The notes under the pieces: model-generated
What the model was told of the DNA's origin: nothing
The model's input: the letters and a program-made list of their open reading frames with translations, nothing else
The model's database searches: none
Program-made: the position numbers and the translations under genes
Part shown: in pieces, positions 1 through 11,033 of the stretch
Position numbering within the stretch: position 1 is the stretch's first letter
Layout: each line of letters opens with the position of its first letter
Assembly (NCBI GenBank): GCA_964035775.1
Contig: OZ038314.1
Coordinates: forward strand, 8,241,980 to 8,305,979
Length of the DNA: 64,000 nt
DNA from: Osedax frankpressi
Taxonomy: Eukaryota; Annelida; Polychaeta; Sabellida; Siboglinidae
Direction of reading: 5' to 3'

Positions 1-1326
1 TATGTAAGTTCAACCCTATGTAAGTTCAGCCCTATGTAAGTTCAGCCCTATGTTAGTTCAACCCTATGTAAGTTCAACCCTATGTAAGTTCAGCCCTATG
101 TATGTTCAGCCCTATGTTAGTTCAACCCTATGTAAGTTCAACCCTATGTAAGTTCAACCCTATGTAAGTTCAGCCCTATGTAAGTTCAGCCCTATGTTAG
201 TTCAACCCTATGTAAGTTCAACCCTATGTAAGTTCAGCCCTATGTATGTTCAGCCCTATGTTAGTTCAACCCTATGTAAGTTCAACCCTATGTAAGTTCA
301 ACCCTATGTAAGTTCAGCCCTATGTAAGTTCAGCCCTATGTTAGTTCAACCCTATGTAAGTTTAACCCTATGTAAGTTCAACCCGATGTAAGTTCAGCCT
401 TATGTAAGTTCAGCCCTATATAAGTTCAGCCCTATGTAAGTTAAACCCTATGTAAATTCAGCCCTATGTAAGTTCAGCCCTATGTTAGTTCAACCCTATG
501 TAAGTTCAACCCTATGTAAGTTCAGCCCTATGTAAGTTCAGCCCTATGTAAGTTCAACCCTATGTAAGTTCAACCCTATGTAAGTTCAGCCCTATGTAAG
601 TTCAGCCCTATGTAAGTTCAACCCTATGTAAGTTCAACCCTATGTAAGTTCAGCCCTATGTAAGTTCAGCCCTATGTAAGTTCAGCCTTATGTAAGTTCA
701 GCCCTATATAAGTTCAGCCCTATGTAAGTTAAACCCTATGTAAATTCAGTTCTATGTAAATTCAACCCTATGTAAGTTCAGCCCTATGTAAGTTCAGCCC
801 TATGTAAGTTCAACCCTATGTAAGTTCAGCCCTATGTAAGTTCAGCCCTATATAAGTTCAGCCCTATGTAAGTTCAACCTAATGTAAGTTCAGCCCTATA
901 TAAGTTCAGCCCTATGTAAGTTCAACCTAATGTAAGTTCAGCCCTATGTAAGTTCAATCCTATGTAAGTTCAACCCTATGTAAGTTCAACCCTATGTAAG
1001 TTCAGCCCTATGTAAGTTCAACCCTATGTAAGTTCAACCCTATGTAAGTTCAGCCCTATGTAAGTTCAGCCCTATGTAAGTTCAACCCTATGTAAGTTCA
1101 ACCCTATGTAAGTTCAGCCCTATGTAAGTTCAGCCCTATGTAAGTTCAACCCTATGTAAGTTCAACCCTATGTAAGTTCAGCCCTATGTAAGTTCAGCCC
1201 TATGTAAGTTCAACCCTATGTAAGTTCAACCCTATGTAAGTTCAGCCCTATGTAAGTTCAGCCCTATGTAAGTTCAACCCTATGTAAGTTCAACCCTATG
1301 TAAGTTCAGCCCTATGTAAGTTCAGA
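1..1326. repeat. 16-bp minisatellite in the bark intron after exon 12
   Basis: About 83 copies of TATGTAAGTTCAGCCC and its variant with AACCC, continuing off the left edge. It starts about 110 bases past the exon-12 donor. Read on the sense (minus) strand each unit has a branch-point-like CTGAAC or TTGAAC followed by TTACATAG. Variant order (A-A-G-G type rows) shows higher-order blocks. Confidence 0.95.
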
Positions 1327-1438
1327 CCTATAATTTGTTATTCACCGGTCAAGGCTGTGTATTATAAGGGTCAGATAACTGATACTCTTAGCCCCCTACT
1401 CTATACAATCGAACTAAATGACAATAACTATTGTTAAC

Positions 1439-2309
1439 CTCTGTTCTCTGGTGACTTGCATAGCGTATCTTGTTATCTACCCGAGTTTCGTTCAGCGTGA
1501 TATTGATTCCGTTGCCATGGTTTCCAAGGATTTCGGAGCCGGCGAAGATGCACCAGCCACCGGCATATGTCACGTTCACTCCATTGTCGGCATTGTAGGA
1601 TATGTTGGCATTCGATACATAAAGGTCTCCTGAAACGGGAGTGGAAACGGGAGTGGAAACGGGAGTGCAAACGGGAGTGCAAACGGGAGTGGAAACGGAG
1701 GTGCAAACGGGAGTGCAAACGGAGGTGCAAACGGGAGTGCAAACGGGAGTGGAAACGAAGGTGGAAACAGGGATGGAAACGGGAGTGGAAACGGGAGTGT
1801 AAACGGGAGTGCAAACGGGAGTGAAAACGGAAGTGCAAACGGGAGTGTAAACGGGAGTGGAAACGGGAGTGGAAACGGGAGTGGAAACGGGAGTGGAAAC
1901 GGGAGTGGAAACGGGAGTGGAAACGGGAGTGGAAACGGAAGTGCAAACGAGAGTGCAAACGAGAGTGGAAACGAGGATGAGAGCTTTTTAATTTCTTGAG
2001 AGGGAAGGAGCTCGACGGCTACAAAAGTAGAAAGATGATATATAGTAGCGGAGTAGGGGGGTAGATAAATATGGAGAGAAGAAAATAAGTTAAATATCAT
2101 TGTAGAGAATGGGGATAAGATAGATAGATGTAAATGAGTAAATATATACAAACCAGCTCCTCCAAAAACTCTCAAACCAGCTCCATACCGATTGGACACA
2201 ATATGACTGTCGTAAATTGTTGCTAGGTTACGAATATTCTCCAAAGACAATCCACGATGATTATTAGCCACCATTTTGGAATTTCTTAACACAAACTCCG
2301 GCTTTGAAC
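1439..2309 (-). CDS. bark: bark exons 11 and 12: beta-helix turns
   Basis: Exon 2309-2154 encodes SKPEFVLRNSKMVANNHRG, LSLENIRNLATIYDSHIVS, NRYGAGLRVFGGAG. Exon 1629-1439 continues DLYVSNANISYNADNGVNVT, YAGGWCIFAGSEILGNHGNG, INITLNETRVDNKIRYASHQ, RTE. These are the clearest Bark beetle-like strings in the window. Exon 12 ends in phase 0 at GAG/GTTAAC. Its acceptor (…CCCGTTTCAG) is the end of a 12-bp minisatellite. Confidence 0.85.
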
Positions 2310-5300
2310 CTGAATTAATACTAAGATAAAACCTAATACAAATGTATACATAAAATATTCAATATAAAGAACTTTATTCAAATAATGATATAAAGAACAT
2401 GTTAATTTACATATTAGATCAAAATTTAAATAATATTACAATTGGAAAAGTTTAGATAATATTTAAATTCTTTTAAATGAAATATTAATTGAAAGAATCC
2501 TTTGATACTCAAGATTACAATATCTTTTTCCTGCGTATACAATTAACTTATTTTTGAAATAAAAAAATGAATATAATCACCTTTAACGCTTTCAAGCAAT
2601 AGGCTGAATTTTACACAGTCTCTTAAAGTGGGGCAGTGTTTCTTTTGCGGAATTTTCCAGTTAAATCTTACGTGCATGTAATTAGTGGTTGTAGTGACTC
2701 CTAAAATGAAATTTGTTACGGTATAATGAGACGCAGGAGGCCATCAAGAAGATGTAGCAAATTAATAAAGTATAAGCAAAGTGCAGAGATGTAAAGATAT
2801 ATAGTGAGTATTGAATAGAATGTATTGAAATTTAGGTACATTTATGATTGAAAATGAAAGCAGCCACATCAGCATGTAGTAGTTGTTAAAAGATGTTTGT
2901 ATTATTATTATCAGAAGTAGAATTACTTGCACTTACTTACACTTACTTAAACTTACTTACACTTACTTACACTTACTTACACTTACTTACACTTACTTAC
3001 ACTTATTTACACTTACTTACACTTACTTACACTTATTTACACTTACTTACACTTACTTACACTTACTTACACTTACTTACACTTACTTACCCTTACTTAC
3101 ACTTACTTACACTTACTTACACTTACTTACACTTACTTACACTTACTTACACTTACTTACACTTACTTACACTTACTTACACTTACTTACACTTACTTAC
3201 ACTTACTTACACTTACTTACACTTACTTACACTTACTTACACTTACTTACACTTACTTACACTTACTTACACTTACTTACACTTACTTACACTTACTTAC
3301 ACTTACTTACACTTACTTACACATACTTACACTTACTTACACTTACTTACACTTACTTACACTTACTTACACTTACTTACACTTACTTACACTTACTTAC
3401 ACTTACTTACACTTACTTACACTTACTTACACTTACTTACACTTACTTACACTTACTTACACTTACTTACACTTACTTACACTTACTTACACTTACTTAC
3501 ACTTACTTACACTTACTTACACTTACTTACACTTACTTACACTTACTTACACTTACTTACACTTACTTACACTTACTTACACTTACTTACACTTACTTAC
3601 ACTTACTTACACTTACTTACACTTACTTACACTTACTTACACTTACTTACACTTACTTACACTTACTTACACTTACTTACACTTACTTACACTTACTTAC
3701 ACTTACTTACACTTACTTACACTTAATTACACTTACTTACACTTACTTACACTTACTTACACTTACTTACACTTACTTACACTTACTTACACTTACTTAC
3801 ACTTACTTACACTTACTTGCACTTACTTGCACTTACTTACACTTACTTACACTTACTTACACTTACTTACACTTACTTACACTTACTTACACTTACTTAC
3901 ACTTACTTACACTTACTTACACTTACTTACACTTACTTACACTTACTTACACTTACTTACACTTACTTACACTTACTTAAACTTACTTACACTTACTTGC
4001 ACTTACTTACACTTACTTACACTTACTTACACTTACTTACACTTACTTACACTTACTTACACTTACTTACACTTACTTACGCCTACTTACACTTACTTAC
4101 ACTTACTTGCACTTACTTACACTTACTTACACTTACTTACACTTACTTACACTTACTTACACTTACTTACACTTACTTACACTTACTTACGCCTACTTAC
4201 ACTTACTTATAACATAAAATAATAAAGTGGTTTGAATTGATGGGAGAAAAGTAACATCTCCTGTAGAATTTTAATCGGCCGCTCTGCAAGCGAAAGTCTT
4301 GCGAGCGAAGACTTTACAAACGAATGACCTTGAGGAAGTGTTCCGTTGACGATTTTGAAGTTGCCAATCAGCGAGGCCTGTTCAAAGATGTAACCATCGT
4401 AAATCTGCAGACTTCCTTCGGCCGCCGGCTCGATATCCATCTCGAGGACATTCAGAGTGATGTTTAGGCCAAATCTGGTGCTGAATCGCTTGGGTAGCGG
4501 GGAAGGGGTCAGGAGGTTAGGGTTCATAGCGATGTTAAGGTCAAACTAGACCCTAGAAATTAATATCATGAGTATATAAAGTGCAGGGTAATATTGTGCC
4601 AGAAAATAGTACAGATATGATGCAGTTCGAGATTCATAGCAAAAATAGTAAGAAAGTATAGCAAGTATATTGTATCTAAGGGAAGTAGAAGACCAAATGG
4701 TAGGGCAGTAAGTATATTGTATCTAAGGGAAGTAGAAGCTCAAATGGTAAGGAAGTAAGTATATTGTATCTAAGGGAAGTAGGAGGTCAAATGATAGGGC
4801 AGTAAGTATATTGTATCTAAAGGAAGTATAAAATCAAATGGTACAGCAGTATATAATATTTTATAATCTATTAGATCAGCTGAACTGTTTTTACGAAACA
4901 ATACATATAAGGAAACAAATAGTTGTAGAAATTACTTCCACAGATCCTAGACCCGACTAACCTTCTTACACGATAAAACATAGATATTTTCTAGGTCCGC
5001 AATTCCAGAAATGATCAGAGGAAAAACGTCCTCGGTGAAAGAAACCCGATCGCAGAACGTACTGAAATGATGCCATCTTACATGTATGCAAGTATTTACA
5101 TGCATATCATTGTTTATTATTAATTGTCGAGATGTGTTCACAAAATCGTGATCTTTCTTCGATCGCAATTCTTTTACTTTACCGATCAGGTCAGAAGGTC
5201 AACATTAACTTCGAGGAATAGATTAACTTCTAAACTACCTTTCCGAGAGCAATACAAACTATACGAACCATTTTGAAAACCAAAATTCGCTATACGAACT

Positions 5301-6297
5301 TTACGAGTTCGTTAGGACAGTTACGTTAAGGGCGTGAGATGTTCTCTAACTTCGAGGGGTCGAAGAGGTGGTAATAGCTGTCCACGAGCTTCGCGTGAAT
5401 ACCGTCACCTCCGTTGTAGGAAAATTGCGAATTCGAGATCGAGATATCGCCGATTGCCGACTCGACGACTAGACCATGACCTTGAAGTTTTTAAAAGCAA
5501 GGTCAAGCAAGAAAAAGCAATATACAATTAACTCACTTGCAAATAACCTAGCTACAGTAAAGTTGGATAAGGTCAATCAAAGTGAATTGATTAAGCACAC
5601 AGATTAAGTGTAGATTTAATATTTATGCATTGTTTTTATTTAGAGCCTGAAGAAATCTACTGATTTCACACCTTTATTGTCGCTAAAATCGGAGCCATGT
5701 AAATGGAAAGGGGATCTTAATTCGCTGGCGTTGAGTCCGTCCAGGGCATTAAAACGGAAGCGGACAGTCTCGAGCCGAGGGCAGTGCGGCGAAGCGCGTA
5801 AAGCGGCAACCGGCTCCCCCTGGGGGTCGACTCCGGAGTAAAGCAGAGAAGTATGCTCCAACAACGACGAGGAGACTTGGTAGGCATCGGTGGTGGGTAC
5901 CGCCTGAGTAGGGGCGGCGGGTGGGGGGGCGAATTAGAGTTGCGAGCTATAGCTATGGACGGCAAGCGTAGGTGTATCAAACGTAGGTGTATCAAAGGTA
6001 GGTGTATCAAACGTAGGTGTATCAAAGGTAGGTGTTTCAAACGTAGGTGTATCAAAGGTAGGTGTATCTAACGTAGTGGGGTGTATGGTAAATGGGAAGT
6101 GGTGAAGCTTGTAAACAGATAGAATCGGAAATGTATAATGAGATAAGCGAGGCCAATTTTACATAAGGTTTAAGTTGCTTTCAGTTCTATGTATTGGAGT
6201 TTTACTAAATTGATGATTAATTGATATTATCAAGTTCAATAATATGTATTGAAAGAATCTATTAAAATTAGACTATAATTAGAATATATGAGTTCCT

Positions 6298-6369
<72 letters not shown>

Positions 6370-9300
6370 GCTATTTCGGTTATTATAATATTTTCTGGAA
6401 AATGTACCCAATTTCATAAACTAGTGAAATATTAGTGAAATGAACAACTTCATTGTTTACTAACTATGGTAGTAGTTGTATTGTAGAACTCCAAACCCCA
6501 CCAATTATGTTTAAATGGCGAATCAATGGACAATCCACGGCATTGTAAATGAATTGTTTTCTGTTTATCTGATATTAATTTGCCATATTATCTGATTAAA
6601 TTTAATAATGTGATATATCTTATTACAACAAATTATTCTAATTATACATATGATAGCATATTGATATAAGCTATATTATGTATAGAAGACATGTTATACA
6701 TGTAAATAATGATTAATAAGATATTCTATAAATGACGGTGGGTTATATACTCCTGCCTAAATAGGAAATTGTGTTTTATTTGATCAATTAAATACTAATA
6801 TTTTGTACAATGTATTGATGTTACATCAATTATTTCCTGTATGCTAGAAATCTGAAGCTTTATTTACAATGTATGGTGTGCATGTATATTCGTTTATATA
6901 ATATAAATTTAAAGGTTGTTGTTGTAAAGAAAATTTTAATATTCCATAAAAATCAAATAACATTCTATAATAATAATTAAAATAGATAATTGATGATACA
7001 CCCTTATTGTAATGCATATTGTATGCTATAATAATGTTCCATCAAAGATCATGAAACCATTTAAATTTTCTTCTACAGGGAGAAATAAATTTTAATCGCT
7101 ATTTAAAAATTTCTCGGGAGGACAAAAAGAAAATTAATTAACATTTTCATATAAAAACTAACATTATTGAATAAGTTAATAATTGAAATAAAAAATTCTT
7201 AATTTTTTAAAATATGAAACATAATTTAAAAACATATTAATTATTATTCAATTTCAAGAAACCATATTATATAATATATTTATTAAATTTATGTATATAT
7301 TCATATTCATCTTTATATCTATTAACCTTCATATACTATTTTATTTTTTATTGTATAATTATAGTGGGTAATAAAAAAATTATAGTCTCTTATTATATAT
7401 ATACAAGATTACCACACCCGATAATTAAACAAAGCCCATAAGGGGATAACCTATTAAACAGATGAATTAAAATTGATTTAGAGCCTACTTAATCTAATAG
7501 GGGATTGTCAACCACCAACTGATGGCTTATCAGGGCACAATTGAAAAGAAAGTGAGTGTTTATTATAATTATAATTATTTTAATAATTATACTTTTTTAA
7601 AACTTGATGGTTTTTGTTTGTTATTTTTTATTTTAAACCTGTATTATTAATAAATAATTTATAATTTTGTTTTTTAATGTTTTAGATAATTCACTATTAT
7701 CAAATCAAATTAATAATTGCATTTATGAATTTGTTATAGTAACCTTTGCATTTCGCAGATTAATTAAAACCAGTTTAATTGTATTATTATTACTCTTAAA
7801 GAAAAGTTATTAGTTTGATTTATTACACTTTTTTGTATCACATATTAACCTTTAGACTTTATATTGTAATTTTATTAATCATAATATTTTATAATCAAGA
7901 TATATTTTATATATAAAATTTGTTTAATAATGATTAATATTACAAAATGACTAAGATATTTAAGGCATCAATTTAAATCCATTATAATAAAATGAATTTT
8001 AATTAATCAATTATTTATATATATATGTTATTAATACTAAATAAATACTGAATAAACTAATAAACTAGATTTTATATTTTGGATATGTCCGAATTAACAT
8101 AAGGGAAATACTGGTTGTATAAAAACAATGTTATATCAATGAGTCATTAATGAAATGAAACAATTTAGTGTTAACATTCACATGATAATGAAAATAAGTA
8201 AATTAATGATTCAATCAAAAATGACAGTATTAAATATCTATAAATAGATATATAAAAAGATATATATATATATATATATTAATTTATATATATATATATA
8301 TTAATTTATATATATATATAAATTTAAATGTAATTAATAAACCTATTATAATTAAAAATTAATAATCAAGTTTATTTGATAAATACAATAAAAACCCATT
8401 ACACAACTTAAAAACTACCCATCAAATCCTGCTTACTAGTAACTCAATCTAATCCAGTACCCACCACGCATAACTGCCCCATCACTCTAATCTAACTGAA
8501 TATATTATCTGCCATTACATCCACCTCTCACAACTAATCGGTTCTATTCTTGTAAGTGTTCCACTAACCGCAACTATATTATTCGAGCCCATTAACCACC
8601 GTTGCCCGTTCGCCATGTACACTAACCGCAAACACTAGCCCCCAACACGATCTTGGCGTAATTCACACATTCCTCTATGCGAACGTCTGCGTTCCTACAG
8701 CCGGGCCGTGCGAAATACACGTAACGTCCTTCGGAAGTGGGCCATGTCATGCGGTCCAAACGTCCGTCCTCGAAGCCTAGCGATTGACAAGCGACTTTGA
8801 TGTCGATTGCAGTCCAACTGTCGACGCAAATTTTAATAGGCTATTAAAACCGTGAAAGTGATTCTTCAGTAAATTTCAATCATAAATTAAATTTTATATA
8901 TTTTAAATATAAATAAAATATATCTATTATTATTTTTATATTTTATAAGAAAGGCATGATTGTGTTTTATTTTCAATAGTGTATATATATTTGTAAAAGA
9001 AAAGATATCAAATGTATCTCACATATTGAACAAAAGTAATCTAATTATTTCATTTAAATCCAAAAATAAATGTATGAGTTTGAATTATTAGGCTTTTAGG
9101 TATAAATTTATATACTTATGCGTTAAAATAAATTATGATAAAACTGTATATATACTATATTTATGAAGCTCTATATATTGTATTATATTATATTGTATTG
9201 CATACATGAAATGAATTCATTTTTCCCAACTATAGTTGGAAACTATAATTACCTTGTTGAACATACTTTCAATTTATAAATATCGATCAATACAATCATA

Positions 9301-11033
9301 TTGAAGGCAAATAAATCAAGATATACCGTGAACCTCTATAATAAAATTCATAGGGGGAAGCACTGACTTTTGATTTCCGATGCAAACTCCACGCCACCGC
9401 CCTCTGTAGAACAACTGGAGACGACCTCGCTTTACGCTCTCCTCGTCGACCAATCGGATCATAGAAGTGTTTCGCCGTAGGTCGGAGTTCGATTGTGTAT
9501 CGGAGTTCGATTGTTTATCGGATTCGCTCGTAAACGTAACTCTCATCAACGAGGTGCCCTGGTGAGTGAAATGGGCGAAATGATGTTATACGGTTGGTTG
9601 GTAATTGAGTTAAATTAATCTGAGATGATAACTAATGGCTGAGATATCATAATAGAAATACTTGCAATTGTAGAACTTATAAATACCAATTATACCAATT
9701 AATAGATCTCACTACATAATAAACTTAAACACTACTTAATAAACTTAAACACTACTTAATAAACCTAATACAATTAAATAAATTTTAAAATCTTAAATAA
9801 CAAAATGCAGATAACATGTATTTTAATATTGTTAACTAAATAAACGCTATGTAATGTAAACCTACGTCTTAGATGTTAACCAACTAAATTATAGAACTAG
9901 CCTTGATTATATATAATTCAAGTGTAATCTAGGATTCTAGCGAAATATAAAGAAAATATCTATAAGATTTCAACTAAGTGTTAGTTGGTGTCAGTCGGCT
10001 GTCACTATAACCTTCGACCTTAGCGTTCCATTGACGGCGATCATAACACCGGCCCTAAGTCGAATCACGACACCTGCCTGGATTTCTAATGTCACTCGTT
10101 TAGGTACGGTTAGTGTACGCTTGATCAGGAAAGGGGAATTTGCTCTGCGGTGGTAAAGGCAGGCGTAGGGTCAAGGTTTACAGGGAGCAATAGAGATGCG
10201 TGGGGATGTTTATGCGGAGGCATTGATGTGTATGAAGAGATATTGTTGAAGATATTAGAGGTATATTTATGTATATAGATAGTTATAAGTGTATAAATAG
10301 AGTTAGCAATGTGTAGACAGTGCAAAGAAACGATGAAGTTTTTGCAAAGAGTATAGATAAATAGAGAATGTAAGTCTTACATGGTAGAGTTTTACTTGGT
10401 GGAGTGAGGTGTATGTGATGTGTATGTGAGGTGTATGTGAGGTGTATGTGAGGTGTATGTGAGATGTTTGTGAGATGTATGTGAGGTGTATGTGAGGTGT
10501 ATGTGAGGTGTATGTGAGGTGTATGTGAGGTGTATGTGAGGTGTATGTGATGTAGAGTGATGTATAGGGGTGTATTGGAAGAGTTAGGATGTAGTTGAAT
10601 ATGTAGATTAGATAAACATATTATATAGACATTATTTATCCCATATGTATTGGATAAATAAGTGTAAGCATAAGAGGATTTAGTGTGTTATCTATAAAAG
10701 TAAGAGGTGTGTGTTGTTGTAAGTTATGTGTATGTATAGGTAGACAGGGTTGTTGTTAATTGTTTGAAAGTGTAAGTAGGAGGGGCAATAGTAGGGAAAG
10801 TATATTTGTTAATGATGCACTAAGTGATGCCTAATAACATCACATATAAAGTTAACTTGGGTGGTGATTACATGTAGAATTAACGTAGATATATTTGATC
10901 TGCATGCTACATTGTACATTCCATACCTCGTCATTATATAGTTTTTGGGTAATATGCCTCCATTTGACAAATCGAAAGCTGAACTCGTCGGCACATGAAT
11001 ACATATTATCAATAGGTAAAACAGGCATTCCAT
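1439..11033 (-). CDS. bark: Bark beetle/Anakonda-like junction protein, N-terminal part (12 exons, leaves window at left)
   Basis: Exons, 5' to 3' on the minus strand: 11033-10927, 10144-10012, 9558-9368, 8817-8627, 6568-6465, 5903-5672, 5480-5351, 5061-4962, 4488-4329, 2700-2581, 2309-2154, 1629-1439. They total 1815 bases (605 codons) and every junction is phase-compatible, which supports the model strongly. Order of parts: signal peptide, beta-helix, SRCR (about residues 110-205), beta-helix segments, CUB-like region (about 395-490), further beta-helix strands with motifs such as NKGHGL, NRYGAGLRV and GNGINITLNETRVDNK. This order and these motifs match insect Bark beetle, a large single-pass protein needed to organise septate and tricellular junctions in epithelia. 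The lectin-like and membrane parts expected further on lie beyond the left edge. Promoter and 5' UTR were not recognised. Family is fairly sure; individual splice choices are inference. Confidence 0.85.
1630..1975. repeat. 12-bp minisatellite ending at the bark exon-12 acceptor
   Basis: About 28 copies of AAACGGGAGTGG with GTGC and GAGT variants; the sense strand is CCACTCCCGTTT. The final unit supplies the polypyrimidine tract and, with a following CAG, the acceptor of exon 12. The pyrimidine strand has no stops, so long spurious reading frames cross it. Confidence 0.95.
2581..4488 (-). CDS. bark: bark exons 9 and 10: CUB-like domain
   Basis: Exon 4488-4329 encodes RFSTRFGLNITLNVLEMDIE, then GSLQIYDGYIFEQASLIGNF and KIVNGTLPQ; exon 2700-2581 continues GVTTTTNYMHVRFNW and CPTLRDCVKFSLLLESVK. 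The L-x-I-YDG, L-I-G-N-F and T-T-N-x-x-x-V-R-F-x-W pieces are those of a CUB domain. The intron (4328-2701) contains the GTAAGT-type minisatellite. The donor CAAG/GTCATT is weak, yet its phase is the only one that fits the next exon. Confidence 0.8.
2923..4208. repeat. 10-bp minisatellite, GTAAGTAAGT on the sense strand
   Basis: About 128 nearly perfect copies of ACTTACTTAC on the plus strand, with a few ACATAC, CCTTAC, TTGC and GCCT variants. It fills most of the bark intron between the two CUB exons. Sense-strand units contain the perfect metazoan donor GTAAGT twice each. Confidence 0.97.
4662..4850. repeat. 47-bp tandem repeat, four copies
   Basis: Units begin AAGTATATTGTATCTAAGGG and end in an AAATGGTAGGGCAGT-like tail, spaced about 47 bases. 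It lies in the bark intron between exons 8 and 9, downstream of the exon-8 donor. Confidence 0.85.
4962..5061 (-). CDS. bark: bark exon 8
   Basis: Encodes TFCDRVSFTEDVFPLIISG and IADLENIYVLSCKK. The first base completes Asn with AA from the previous exon, giving FDPSNTFCDRV. It ends in phase 0 at AAG/GTTAGT and leads into the CUB-like exon. The frame is fixed by phase on both sides; the residues alone would not identify it. Confidence 0.65.
5351..5903 (-). CDS. bark: bark exons 6 and 7: beta-helix
   Basis: Exon 5903-5672 encodes AVPTTDAYQVSSSLLEHTSL, then GVDPQGEPVAALRASPHCPR, LETVRFRFNALDGLNASEL and FHLHGSDFSDNKG. Exon 5480-5351 continues HGLVVESAIGDISISNSQF, YNGGDGIHAKLVDSYYHLFD. Repeated x-G-x-N/G-x-x-x turns with N-x-G stacks mark parallel beta-helix coils, as in Bark beetle. 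The AAAG/GTGTGA donor is phase 1, and GT at the next exon start completes glycine. Confidence 0.8.
5968..6071. repeat. 15-bp minisatellite upstream of bark exon 6
   Basis: Seven copies of AGGTGTATCAAACGT alternating with AGGTGTATCAAAGGT. It lies about 65 bases before the exon-6 acceptor on the sense strand. Confidence 0.9.
6298..6371. repeat. (TA)n microsatellite
   Basis: TA run with two interrupting TATG/TATAC steps in the bark intron after exon 5. Confidence 0.9.
6465..6568 (-). CDS. bark: bark exon 5: linker after the SRCR domain
   Basis: Encodes KQKTIHLQCRGLSIDSPF followed by KHNWWGLEFYNTTTTI. The bases AT at its start complete a GAT codon with the last base of the SRCR exon, giving SVCDKQKT, and it ends in phase 0 at ATA/GTTAGT. 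It was found by phase and by the W-G-x-x-F strand pattern, which starts the next beta-helix in the family. A (TA)n run lies about 100 bases downstream on the sense strand. Confidence 0.7.
8627..9558 (-). CDS. bark: bark exons 3 and 4: SRCR domain split by an intron
   Basis: Exon 9558-9368 encodes MIRLVDEESVKRGRLQLFY and GRWRGVCIGNQ; exon 8817-8627 continues NWTAIDIKVACQSLGFEDG, then CRNADVRIEECVNYAKI. Joined in phase 2 they give a complete SRCR domain: RLV start, GR-L-x-x-x-Y-x-G-x-W core, VC, W-x-x-x-x-x-x-VAC-x-x-LGF, and the C-terminal cysteines. The intron between them runs 9367-8818 with donor AA/GTCAGT. Before the domain lies a low-complexity stretch with an 18-bp in-frame duplication (QSNSDT then QSNSDL). 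Confidence 0.9.
9706..9768. repeat. 20-bp tandem repeat, about three copies
   Basis: Unit AATAAACTTAAACACTACTT in the bark intron before the first SRCR exon. Confidence 0.8.
10012..10144 (-). CDS. bark: bark exon 2: first beta-helix turns
   Basis: Encodes ANSPFLIKRTLTVPKRV, then TLEIQAGVVIRLRAGVMI and AVNGTLRSK. The alternating TLxIxAGVxIRL pattern is the N-terminal capping region of a right-handed beta-helix. The donor AAG/GTTATA in phase 0 joins to GTSLMRVTFT in the next exon, giving the usual 'G-T-L-x-x-x-G-T-x-x-x-x-x-T-F-T' pattern of this family. Confidence 0.8.
10396..10556. repeat. 11-bp minisatellite in bark intron 1
   Basis: About 13 copies of GTATGTGAGGT; the sense strand is pyrimidine-rich ACCTCACATAC. 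It lies 250-410 bases before the exon-2 acceptor. Confidence 0.9.
10927..11033 (-). CDS. bark: bark exon 1: start codon and signal peptide
   Basis: Opens with ATG (11033-11031) and MECLFYLLIICIHVPTSSA, a short acidic start followed by a hydrophobic core and a small-residue cleavage region: a signal peptide. It continues FDLSNGGILPKNYIMT and ends at GTATGG in phase 2. A second open frame of the same exon (ADGMPVLPIDNMYSCADEF) looks protein-like, but its phase does not fit the next exon; the signal-peptide frame does. Confidence 0.8.

Noticed and set aside
1-1326. CRISPR array
   Set aside because: Units are contiguous 16-bp repeats without spacers, in animal DNA.
1473-2292. Long minus-strand frames of His/Phe/Ser or Pro/Leu repeats
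   Set aside because: Products of the 12-bp minisatellite, whose pyrimidine strand has no stops; the real coding parts are only the two bark exons at its sides.
2883-4222. Thr/Tyr/Leu repeat frames on the plus strand
   Set aside because: Translation of the 10-bp ACTTACTTAC array; no start context, domain or composition of a gene, and it lies in an intron of the opposite strand.
7500-7540. Short GC-richer stretch with CCACCAACTGATGG, tested as a bark exon
   Set aside because: All frames stop quickly or lack phase agreement; the exon at 6465-6568 fits instead.
10809-11033. Alternative frame CADEFSFRFVKWRHITQK in bark exon 1
   Set aside because: Ends in phase 0, which does not fit the next exon; the signal-peptide frame ends in phase 2 and does.
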